A stretch of DNA of 64,000 nt from an uncultured Candidatus Binatia bacterium (lineage in GTDB: Bacteria; Desulfobacterota; Binatia; Bin18). A model generated the notes under the pieces. The model did not search any database. It saw nothing but the letters and a program-made list of their open reading frames with translations, and was not told the DNA's origin. The position numbers and the translations under genes are program-made. The stretch is taken from the NCBI GenBank assembly GCA_958296235.1, contig OY282457.1, forward strand, positions 2,173,684 through 2,237,683, given 5' to 3'. The stretch's first letter is position 1. Each line of letters opens with the position of its first letter. This document shows positions 49,224 to 56,858 of the stretch, piece after piece.

Positions 49224-49934
49224 ATGCCAACACAGGTGGACTCTCCGGGAATTCTGTATTTTATCGACCAGGGCGGGAATGTGATGTACCTCATCATCGC
49301 CCTGTCTATTTTCGCCTTGGCTATTGTCCTTACCAAGTTTTGGGGCCTGGCGCGATTTCGATCGCAGCTCAACCGGCTGTGCGAGCGCCTGCACCTCCTC
49401 ATTCAGGGAGGGCACCTCGACCAAGAGGGTACCCTGAACGCGGCGCTCCAGGTCTGCCGCGAGCACAACACACCGCTCGGCCGGCTGTTCGAGACGGCTT
49501 TTTTGTATCGCCTTGAGGAACGGACAGAGCTGACACGACGCCTGGAACGATTTGGAGGCGAGGTGGTGGCCGGACTGGAAGCGTATATGACGGCCCTGGC
49601 AAGTGTGGTCGGGGTCGCGCCCATGCTGGGCTTCCTGGGCACGATTATTGGCTTGGTCGAAGCCTTTATGAGCTGGGAGACTCTGGGCGACCAAATTACC
49701 GTTGGCGTTCTGGCCGGTGGTATTTACAAGGCCATGTTGACCACGGCAGCAGGGCTGACGGTCGCGATCCCCTACTATCTTTTATACAACCACCTGACCT
49801 CACGCATCCAGCGTTTGACCCGTCTGACCGAGACGCGCACCGAAGAACTCCTCGATGCGCTGACCGGGACAAGCGCACAAGAAGCCCGCCCGGAGGCCGT
49901 GCCGCTACAGGAGCCAACTCGTCATGCAGTTTAA
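49224..49934 (+). CDS. exbB: MotA/TolQ/ExbB proton channel family protein (second copy)
   Basis: 236 residues from ATG 49224; ribosome site weak, and an ATG at 49284 is possible. Three transmembrane helices, with the conserved SVVGVAPMLGFLGTIIGLVE and GGIYKAMLTTAAGLTVAIPY. It differs clearly in sequence from the copy at 40254, so it belongs to a separate system. The stop overlaps the next exbD by 11 bp. Confidence 0.92.
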   Translation: MPTQVDSPGILYFIDQGGNVMYLIIALSIFALAIVLTKFWGLARFRSQLNRLCERLHLLIQGGHLDQEGTLNAALQVCREHNTPLGRLFETAFLYRLEERTELTRRLERFGGEVVAGLEAYMTALASVVGVAPMLGFLGTIIGLVEAFMSWETLGDQITVGVLAGGIYKAMLTTAAGLTVAIPYYLLYNHLTSRIQRLTRLTETRTEELLDALTGTSAQEARPEAVPLQEPTRHAV

Positions 49935-50343
49935 GCGTGGGGCAAAAATTTTGACGAGCATGGAGCCCTTGGCGCTCACTGATATCATCATCAATATGTT
50001 CATCTTCTTCTTCATCACGTTCAGCTTTCTGGCAACCTTTCAGAAAACACGCGAAGGCCAGGTCGATGTGAGCCTCCCCAAGGCCGCCTCGGCACAGCCT
50101 CCGGCTGAAAAAAAACGCCTGAGCGTGAGCTTGAAGAAAGATGGGCAACTCTTCTTAGGCGAGACGCCGACGACTATTGCAGAACTCGAAGCCCGCTTTA
50201 AGGCCGAAAAGACCCAAGGGGCAGACGTGACGCTTGTCATTCGGGCGGACGGCGATGTCACCCATAACCGGGTCGTTCAGGTCATGGACCTGGCTCGCAC
50301 CGAAGGGCTCGGTCGCCTGGCCATTGCAACCCAGAGCAGGTAG
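49924..50343 (+). CDS. exbD: ExbD/TolR family protein (second copy)
   Basis: 139 residues. Transmembrane helix ALTDIIINMFIFFFITFSFL with protonatable Asp20, then the periplasmic domain with EKKRLSVSLKKDGQLFLGET. Forms a pair with the overlapping exbB. No tonB or tolA lies nearby, so the transducer is encoded elsewhere or the pair serves another motor function. Confidence 0.92.
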   Translation: MQFKRGAKILTSMEPLALTDIIINMFIFFFITFSFLATFQKTREGQVDVSLPKAASAQPPAEKKRLSVSLKKDGQLFLGETPTTIAELEARFKAEKTQGADVTLVIRADGDVTHNRVVQVMDLARTEGLGRLAIATQSR

Positions 50344-50361
50344 GGGCCAGGGGTTAGAGAT

Positions 50362-50430
50362 GAGCGGGGTTCAGGCAAGATAAGGTCTGGCTTGAACCCG
50401 AATAGCAAAGCCAATATCCAGACCCCACTC
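50362..50430. repeat. Competing hairpins between exbD and the spermidine synthase-like gene
   Basis: GAGCGGGGT (50362-50370) pairs with ACCCCACTC (50422-50430). Inside, GGGTTCA (50367-50373) can pair with TGAACCC (50393-50399), or GGTCTGG (50384-50390) with CCAGACC (50418-50424). These pairings exclude each other. It could be an RNA switch-like leader or simply a decayed palindromic repeat. Confidence 0.4.
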
Positions 50431-50434
50431 AGGC

Positions 50435-51310
50435 ATGTCCCCCTGGCAAGAACACAATCTGGCGGCAATCACCCGTCGCCTCGCCCCACTTCGTCGCTCC
50501 CCCCAGGGCGTCCTCTTTGAGCGACGCTCTGCCTATAACCATATCGTCGTCCGCAGAAAGCACAATCAGCTGCTGCTGTGCTATCGACACCAGCAGAGTC
50601 GCGTTGAAGAAGTCCAATCCCGGCTCAATCCGCTCTCTCCCCTGGACCTCCTCTCCCCATACACCCAGGCCATGTTGTTAGCCTTGGTGTGGTGCGCTCA
50701 GCCACGGCGTATTCTTTTGATCGGCCTTGGGGGCGGGCGGCTGCAAATGGTATTGCACCATGTTTTTGAAAGCGCGTACCTCGATACCGTTGAGCTTGAT
50801 CCCCTCGTTGTTGACATTGCTACCCGCTTCTTCGGGTTTTTCTCGGACGAGCGCCAGCGTACCGTGATTGCCGATGGCAGGTCGTATGTACGCACACGAG
50901 CGGCTGGGACAACATACGATCTTATTATTCTGGACGCCTACCGAGCCGAAGGGGTTACCCCTCATCTGCTGACCCATGACTTCTACGCCGAGTGCCGCGC
51001 GTGCCTGAGTCCTCATGGGCTGGTCGTTTCCAACCTGCACTCTTCTACACCAGTGTATGATGCCGCGCGCAGGACGTTTGCCGCGGTCTTCCGGTATACG
51101 ACTGCCTGCTCGGTGCTGAGCGGCAATGTCGTTGTGATGGGCAGTGATACGGTTTCCCTGGATCCCAGGATAATACGGAATCAAACCGCTCTGGCAGAGC
51201 GCTCCGGGACAAGCGGTCTGCCGCTGACAACCTGGGCGCAGAACGTCTCCTTCCGCGCCCCCTACCGGAGGAGGGCGTCTATTCTGCAGGATAGCGGGCT
51301 TCCTGCATGA
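50435..51310 (+). CDS. Spermidine synthase-like methyltransferase-fold protein
   Basis: 291 residues. The Rossmann core has ILLIGLGGGRLQMVLHHVF, the acidic loop VELDPLVVDIA, VIADGRSYV and DLIILDAYRAEG, as in spermidine synthase-like proteins. The Asp/Glu residues for polyamine binding are only partly conserved, and the N-terminal beta domain is short (FERRSAYNHIVVRR). It may act on a different substrate from putrescine. A palindromic leader precedes it. Confidence 0.8.
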   Translation: MSPWQEHNLAAITRRLAPLRRSPQGVLFERRSAYNHIVVRRKHNQLLLCYRHQQSRVEEVQSRLNPLSPLDLLSPYTQAMLLALVWCAQPRRILLIGLGGGRLQMVLHHVFESAYLDTVELDPLVVDIATRFFGFFSDERQRTVIADGRSYVRTRAAGTTYDLIILDAYRAEGVTPHLLTHDFYAECRACLSPHGLVVSNLHSSTPVYDAARRTFAAVFRYTTACSVLSGNVVVMGSDTVSLDPRIIRNQTALAERSGTSGLPLTTWAQNVSFRAPYRRRASILQDSGLPA

Positions 51311-51419
51311 AGCGTCGGTGTAGACCTCGCTGCCGCTTTTTGGTCACTTGCTTCCATCCCTCCGTGTTTTCAGCTACAACCCTTGCAAAAGCAATCCAAC
51401 TTGCCCGCAAGGCTGCCGT

Positions 51420-51755
51420 ATGTCTGCCAAACACCGTTTGTATCTCCGGGTTGGAGATTATGTCATCCATCGCCACTATGAGGAATGGGGGACGGGTGAG
51501 GTGGTTGAGGAAATGACCTCGGTTCTGGAAGGGGGGACCTGTTTAGCCCGGGTGAACTTTGAGGATGGTCAGCAGCGCACCTTTGATAATAACCTCGATA
51601 GCCAGTCCTGTTGTTACTTTTTTGGGGTGCGTCTCCACCAGCATCCGTTGTTAGCTCCAGACGGGGACCCTGATTTAGCCTTCGCCTCTCAGAAGCCTGT
51701 GAAGCGACCTACGCAACGGAGAACGCGGACAGCCAAGCGTCTCCCCCGAGGCTAG
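51420..51755 (+). CDS. DUF3553-like small beta-barrel protein
   Basis: 111 residues from ATG 51420. The core LRVGDYVIHRHYEEWGTGEV, VEEM, ARVNFEDGQQRTF is an SH3-like barrel seen in DUF3553 and CarD-like domains, followed by a basic tail (KRPTQRRTRTAKRLPRG) fit for nucleic-acid binding. Function unknown. The assignment rests on pattern only. Confidence 0.6.
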   Translation: MSAKHRLYLRVGDYVIHRHYEEWGTGEVVEEMTSVLEGGTCLARVNFEDGQQRTFDNNLDSQSCCYFFGVRLHQHPLLAPDGDPDLAFASQKPVKRPTQRRTRTAKRLPRG

Positions 51756-51760
51756 ACGAT

Positions 51761-51985
51761 TTATTCGTTCGGTTCGGACGCGGCTGCGAGCGGCGCTTCG
51801 GCAGCTTCCAGGGCCTCTCCTTTGGGGCCGGTTCGTCCGACCTGCCTCAGCGCAAGCGTTCTGACGGTATCGGGATTCACCCACGGCAGGCCCATCGCAC
51901 AGGGTTTTGCCATGCCCTCCTCCTCAACCTCCTCGTACTGCGGAAAGCCTTCCTTGCCGAAGTTGACCATCATCCGTTTGCCCAT
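51761..51985 (-). CDS. Small hypothetical protein
   Basis: 74 residues; ATG 51985 follows GAGAGGAGACCGCG, a good ribosome site, which is the main argument that it is real. N-terminus MGKRMMVNFGKEGFPQYEEV, then an Ala/Glu-rich tail. No signal or membrane segment. Convergent with the DUF3553-like gene, five bases apart. Not recognised. Confidence 0.55.
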   Translation of the reverse strand: MGKRMMVNFGKEGFPQYEEVEEEGMAKPCAMGLPWVNPDTVRTLALRQVGRTGPKGEALEAAEAPLAAASEPNE

Positions 51986-52154
51986 CCGCGCGGTCTCCTC
52001 TCAGTGTGACGCTTGCAGTCCTCTTTTTTCTTGCTGGCCTATTCATGGCCCTTCTGTGCCAGAGGGTCAAGTCCGCCTGTCCCCTCTAGCAAAAAGAGAC
52101 CCCAATCGATAGCCTAGACGACAAATCCATTCTTCGGGTGAGGAATACGACGCG

Positions 52155-55100
52155 ATGAAACCGGTTGCGGAAAACGTGAAGCTGGCCGAGGTCGAACTGG
52201 CAGTGCTACAGGCGTGGGACAAGAATGATATTTTTCAGCAGACCTTAGCCAAAACCCAGGCGCAACCGCCCTTTATTTTCTATGACGGCCCACCCTTTGC
52301 GACCGGATTGCCGCACTACGGACATTTACTGGCTGGGACGATTAAAGACATTATTCCCCGTTTCTGGACCATGCGCGGGCGGCATGTGGACCGCCGCTTT
52401 GGCTGGGATTGTCACGGTCTGCCGGTCGAGATGGAAATCGAACAGGCGCTCGGGGTGAGTGGCAAGGCCGAGATCGAAAAATTCGGAATTGCCAATTTCA
52501 ACAATGAATGCCGGAAGATTGTCCTGCGCTACACCCAGGAGTGGGAAAAAACGGTGCGCCGGATGGGCCGCTGGGTGGATTTCCGAAATGACTATCGCAC
52601 CATGGACGCCTCCTTTATGGAGACGGTGTGGTGGGTATTCCAGCAGATGTGGGACCAGGACCTGGTCTATGAAGGCTATAAAGTCCTGCCGTTTTCGACC
52701 CGGTTGGGAACTGTGCTGTCAAATTTTGAAGCCAACTTGAACTATAAAGACGTTCAAGACCCGGCTATCACGGTTCGCTTTGCCGCCGAAGGTGAAGAGC
52801 AGGTCTTTTTTATTGCCTGGACCACCACACCCTGGACCCTGCCGTCGAATCTGGCCTTAGCCGTCGGCTCTGACATCGACTATGTGAAAGTCCGCGACCA
52901 CGCGGATAAGGTCGGCTATATTATGGCCGAGGCCCGGCTCAAGACCTACTTCCCCAAAGAAGACAGCTACACCATTGAGGCTCGCTATCGGGGCAAAGAC
53001 CTCGCCGGACGGACCTTTACTCCCCTGTTTCCCTATTTTGTCGATCAAAAGGAGGCGGGCGCTTTTCGGGTCATCGAGTCCGAGCATGTGACGACCGAAG
53101 ACGGCACCGGCATCGTCCACATGGCCCCGGCCTTTGGGGAAGAGGACTTCTATGCCTGCCAGCAGGCGGGTATTCCCTTGGTGAACCCGGTCGATGATGA
53201 CGGCCGGTTTACCCCGGTCGTCAGGGATTTTGCCGGCCTGCACGTCAAAGAAGCCGACCCCAAAATCATTCGGCAGCTCAAACAGGCAAAACAGCTCGTT
53301 CACCAGGGCACGGTCCAGCACAGTTATCCATTCTGCTGGCGGAGCGAGACCCCGCTCATCTATAAGGCCGTCACGACCTGGTTTGTTCGGGTGGAAGCCT
53401 TTCGTGAGCGACTGGTGAAAAATAATCAGCGCACGACCTGGGTCCCGGATCATCTGCGAGACGGGCGCTTTGGCAACTGGCTGGAGAATGCGCGCGACTG
53501 GGCGATCAGCCGCAATCGGTACTGGGGGACGCCGCTGCCGATTTGGAAAAACGAGACCGGCTCCGAAGTCGTGTGTCTGGGCAGCATTGATGAACTCGCC
53601 GAGCGAACCGGCACGCGGGTGAACGATCTCCACCGTGAATTTGTCGATGACCTGACATTTCCCGATTCAACCGGGAACGGCATCATGCGCCGGGTGCCGC
53701 AAGTGTTCGACTGCTGGTTCGAGAGCGGTTCGATGCCCTACGCGCAAATTCACTACCCGTTTGAGAACGCAGAACATTTCTCACGGGTGTTTCCCGCAGA
53801 CTTTGTTGCCGAAGGGCTGGACCAGACCCGAGGCTGGTTTTACACCCTGGTGGTCGTCGCTGCCGCGCTGTTTGACAAGCCGGCTTTTCACAACGTTGTT
53901 GTCAACGGGATGGTGCTGGCCGAAGACGGCAAGAAGATGAGCAAGCGGCTCAAGAACTATCCTGAGCCCGAAGATATTCTGGACGAGCATGGGGCCGATG
54001 CCCTGCGCCTCTATCTGATCAACTCGCCCCTGGTCCGGGCCGAAGAACTCCGCTTTAGTGAGCGCGGCGTGCGGGAGACGGTCCGCCGCCTGCTCCTGCC
54101 CTGGTGGAACGCCTATAAATTCTTTGTCACGTATGCCTTGGTTGACGAGTGGCGCCCGTCACGCGCGCTGGAGGAGCCATCACCAAATATTCTGGACCGC
54201 TGGCTCCTTTCACGCAAACAGACCCTCATTCGCCGGGTCAGTACCGAGATGGAGCAGTATCGGCTGTACAATGTGGTCCCCGCGCTGCTGGATTTTCTCA
54301 ACGAGTTGACCAATTGGTATGTCCGTCTCAACCGCCGGCGGTTTTGGAGTGAGGACGATGTGGCTGACAAGCAGTTTGCCTATCAGGCCCTGTACGATGT
54401 CCTGCTGACATTTTCCAAGCTCATGGCCCCGTTTACGCCGTTTCTGGCGGACGCCATTTATACCAATCTGGTCACGCTCCAAGAGGCGGGGACAGAAGAG
54501 AGTGTGCATCTCGAACCGTTTCCCGATTACGATGAAAGCCAGGTGGACACTCGGCTCGAAGAGGCCGTGGCTCGGATGCAGCGGGTGATCTTGCTGGGGC
54601 GGAGTTTGCGGAACGAACGGAAAGTCAAAGTACGCATCCCGCTCCAAGCGCTGACGGTCCTCCATCGTCAACAAGTGATTCTTGATGAGTTGCTGCCGCT
54701 GGAAGGCTATATACAGGAAGAATTGAACGTCAAAGAGATCGTGTACAGCACAGCCGAAGCTGAGAAAGTCACGCTCAGCGCAAAGCCAAACGCGCAGCTC
54801 CTCGGCCCTCGCTTTGGAAAGGCGTTTGGTCAGATTCGTAAACGGATTACCGAGCTGCCCCTCGATCAGATGCTCATCCTTGAGGCGGGAGAACCGATTC
54901 AACTCAATGGGGACGCCTTCCAACCCGAGGAGATTCAGATCCTGCGCCATGCGCGTGAAGGGCTGCCGTATATCCGTTCGGATCGATTTATCTCTATCGA
55001 TTTTCCGTGCGAACCGAACGATGCCCTGCTCGCGGAAGGGTTGGCGCGTGAGGTCGTGCATTATATCCAACAACTCCGCAAGGAAGCCGGCTATCAGGTA

Positions 55101-55292
55101 GCTGACCGCATTGCGGTCAGCTATGAAGCGGATGGGCGCTTACGTGATGCCATTACGCAGCACAAAACCTATATCCAACAAGAGACCTTGGCCCGCGCCC
55201 TGGTGCACCGCCAGCCAAGTGGAGACCAGGTCCAGAGCGTAGAGATTGATGGAGCGAACCTGACTGTTGGCGTACAGCGTGAGTCTGCCTGA
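52155..55292 (+). CDS. ileS: Isoleucyl-tRNA synthetase, type 2 (eukaryote-like)
   Basis: 1045 residues. The HIGH-type motif is FYDGPPFATGLPHYGHLLAG (about 42-61) and KMSKS reads KKMSKR (about 595). The editing domain (WTTTPWTLPSNLALAVG) and the anticodon-binding domain are complete. The LPHYGH form marks the eukaryote-like type 2 IleRS found in part of bacteria, which is typically insensitive to mupirocin. No T-box leader is visible. It stands alone. There is no second ileS in the window, so it is probably the housekeeping enzyme. Confidence 0.96.
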   Translation: MKPVAENVKLAEVELAVLQAWDKNDIFQQTLAKTQAQPPFIFYDGPPFATGLPHYGHLLAGTIKDIIPRFWTMRGRHVDRRFGWDCHGLPVEMEIEQALGVSGKAEIEKFGIANFNNECRKIVLRYTQEWEKTVRRMGRWVDFRNDYRTMDASFMETVWWVFQQMWDQDLVYEGYKVLPFSTRLGTVLSNFEANLNYKDVQDPAITVRFAAEGEEQVFFIAWTTTPWTLPSNLALAVGSDIDYVKVRDHADKVGYIMAEARLKTYFPKEDSYTIEARYRGKDLAGRTFTPLFPYFVDQKEAGAFRVIESEHVTTEDGTGIVHMAPAFGEEDFYACQQAGIPLVNPVDDDGRFTPVVRDFAGLHVKEADPKIIRQLKQAKQLVHQGTVQHSYPFCWRSETPLIYKAVTTWFVRVEAFRERLVKNNQRTTWVPDHLRDGRFGNWLENARDWAISRNRYWGTPLPIWKNETGSEVVCLGSIDELAERTGTRVNDLHREFVDDLTFPDSTGNGIMRRVPQVFDCWFESGSMPYAQIHYPFENAEHFSRVFPADFVAEGLDQTRGWFYTLVVVAAALFDKPAFHNVVVNGMVLAEDGKKMSKRLKNYPEPEDILDEHGADALRLYLINSPLVRAEELRFSERGVRETVRRLLLPWWNAYKFFVTYALVDEWRPSRALEEPSPNILDRWLLSRKQTLIRRVSTEMEQYRLYNVVPALLDFLNELTNWYVRLNRRRFWSEDDVADKQFAYQALYDVLLTFSKLMAPFTPFLADAIYTNLVTLQEAGTEESVHLEPFPDYDESQVDTRLEEAVARMQRVILLGRSLRNERKVKVRIPLQALTVLHRQQVILDELLPLEGYIQEELNVKEIVYSTAEAEKVTLSAKPNAQLLGPRFGKAFGQIRKRITELPLDQMLILEAGEPIQLNGDAFQPEEIQILRHAREGLPYIRSDRFISIDFPCEPNDALLAEGLAREVVHYIQQLRKEAGYQVADRIAVSYEADGRLRDAITQHKTYIQQETLARALVHRQPSGDQVQSVEIDGANLTVGVQRESA

Positions 55293-55545
55293 CTGCTGCT
55301 CAGAGATTGATTCCTTTCCTGTCCATGAGCGCGGGATATGAGGGGCTCGCATCCGCTGGATGGACGCTGCGGCCCTCCTTGGGACAACGGCCCCTCTAGC
55401 GACCGCATTTCGACGTCATTCTGCCGAATCCCACGCCAATCCCCCCCGTGATATTGACCCGATACCAGGGGCCGATTAAGGTGGAAAAGGTGAGGATTTA
55501 TTCCGATACCAGAGAAAGAGAAGGTCGGAGTCTGGGAGGTCTGAA

Positions 55546-55890
55546 ATGTACACGAAGAGTAAAATACGATGGGGTGGTGTCCTGGTGCTGGCAGCGTTTC
55601 TTGTGAGCGCCTGCTCTCAACCTCTCTCAACTCGGGAGAAGGGGACGCTGGGAGGCGCGGGTCTCGGCGCTGCAACGGGCGCAATTATCGGCGCCGTCGT
55701 TGGGAGTCCTGGGGCTGGGGCCGCCATTGGCGGAGCGCTCGGGGGCGTCACCGGCGCGGTCGTCGGGGATAAAATGCAAAATCAAGAAACTCAGCAGCAG
55801 AACCAGCAAGGTCAGCTTGAGCAGCAGCGGCTTGAGCTTGAGCGGCAGCGGCAGGAACTCGAAGAACTCAAACGGCAGCAGGAATACTAG
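55546..55890 (+). CDS. Glycine-zipper lipoprotein with coiled-coil tail
   Basis: 114 residues. Lipoprotein signal GGVLVLAAFLVSAC with lipobox Cys23, a glycine-zipper (GGAGLGAATGAIIGAVVGSP) of about 45 residues able to insert in a membrane, and a Gln/Glu/Arg coiled coil (QLEQQRLELERQRQELEELK). TCTGGGAGGTCTGAA precedes the ATG. Closely related to the N-terminal half of the next gene, so the two are a tandem duplication, one with and one without an OmpA domain. Confidence 0.85.
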   Translation: MYTKSKIRWGGVLVLAAFLVSACSQPLSTREKGTLGGAGLGAATGAIIGAVVGSPGAGAAIGGALGGVTGAVVGDKMQNQETQQQNQQGQLEQQRLELERQRQELEELKRQQEY

Positions 55891-56029
55891 AGCGTTTTAC
55901 GCTAGTCTGTGGCCATGCCGGGGGCTCCCGTCCTGCCGGACGTGATCCGGCAGCCAGCCGGGGGCGGGGGGCCTGGATTCCTGCTTCCGCAGGAATGACA
56001 GGTGGCTACACAGCATCGTAATTTGCGCT
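55891..56029. repeat. MITE-like dispersed repeat with imperfect terminal inverted repeats
   Basis: Left end AGCGTTTTACGCTAGTCTGT and the reverse complement of the right end (GCGCAAATTACGATGCTGTG) are imperfect inverted repeats. The right end continues into GTCATTCCTGCGGAAGCAGG in reverse, shared with the element at 31986. Length about 139 bp, between the two glycine-zipper genes. Confidence 0.6.
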
Positions 56030-56042
56030 AGACGGGAGTAAA

Positions 56043-56762
56043 GTGTTGGCTATGAGAAAGACCGTTCTTTATCTGCTGATGGTCATGTTTGTCATCACGG
56101 TCGGCTGCGCGCAGCCGTTGTCAACCCGAGAGAAGAGCGCCTTGGGGGGCGCGGGTCTTGGGGCCGCCACCGGCGCGATTATTGGCGCCGCGGTTGGGAA
56201 TCCGGGGGCCGGAGCTGCCATTGGTGGGGCGCTGGGGGGTGTCACTGGGGCCGTTATCGGCGATCAATTTCAAAAACGCGATACGGAACTCGCGGCGAAC
56301 CAGCAGCAAATTGAGCGGCAACGCCAGGAAATATCACGGAATCGCCAACTGCTTGAAGAACTCAAGCGACGCAATCTTGAGGCGCGTGAGACCGAGCGCG
56401 GTGTGGTGGTCAATCTTCCAGATGTCTTGTTTGCATTCGGTCGGTCTGATTTGACCGGTGATGCTCAGAGTCGGGTGCAGGGCATTGCTGACGTGCTGAA
56501 CGATCAGGCGCGTGGACGGCGGATATCGATTGAAGGTCACACCGACGCTATTGGCGGAGAAGAAGCAAATCAACGCTTGTCTGAAAGACGGGCAGGGAGT
56601 GTCGCCAGCGCCTTGGCGACATCGGGTGTCGACCCGACCCGTGTGACAACAACGGGGTACGGCGAACGGTATCCGGTTGCGCCCAATACCAATCCCGATG
56701 GGTCGGATAACTCAACTGGTCGAGCCAAAAACCGTCGGGTTGAAGTCGTGATTGAAAATTAG
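56043..56762 (+). CDS. OmpA-family lipoprotein with glycine zipper
   Basis: 239 residues from GTG 56043 (GGGAG upstream), or 236 from ATG 56052. Lipobox cysteine in MFVITVGCAQ, a glycine zipper nearly identical to the previous protein, a coiled-coil segment, and a C-terminal OmpA peptidoglycan-binding domain (ISIEGHTDAIGGEEANQRLS ERRA, NRRVEVVIEN). It anchors the outer membrane to the cell wall. A strong terminator follows. Confidence 0.92.
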   Translation: MLAMRKTVLYLLMVMFVITVGCAQPLSTREKSALGGAGLGAATGAIIGAAVGNPGAGAAIGGALGGVTGAVIGDQFQKRDTELAANQQQIERQRQEISRNRQLLEELKRRNLEARETERGVVVNLPDVLFAFGRSDLTGDAQSRVQGIADVLNDQARGRRISIEGHTDAIGGEEANQRLSERRAGSVASALATSGVDPTRVTTTGYGERYPVAPNTNPDGSDNSTGRAKNRRVEVVIEN

Positions 56763-56782
56763 AGCGGTGCGCGGTTGCGCTT

Positions 56783-56811
56783 GGGGCGTCCGAAAGGACG
56801 CCCCTTTCTTT
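56783..56811 (+). terminator. Rho-independent terminator after the OmpA-family gene
   Basis: GGGGCGTCC-GAAA-GGACGCCCC is a perfect 9-bp hairpin with a GNRA-type tetraloop, followed by TTTCTTTG. It lies 20 bp after the stop codon. Confidence 0.85.
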
Positions 56812-56858
56812 GCGCCTCCTGCGTCTCATTCATACGCGCAGCAGAATACGAGAGCCGC

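Noticed and set aside
48708..49694. 328-codon reading of the retropepsin-like gene
   Set aside because: Only the last 128 residues look like protein; the upstream part is antisense to exbB. ATG 49094 is the sensible start.
52012..52154. T-box leader before ileS
   Set aside because: The leader is short, has no specifier hairpin or T-box core sequence, and no terminator.
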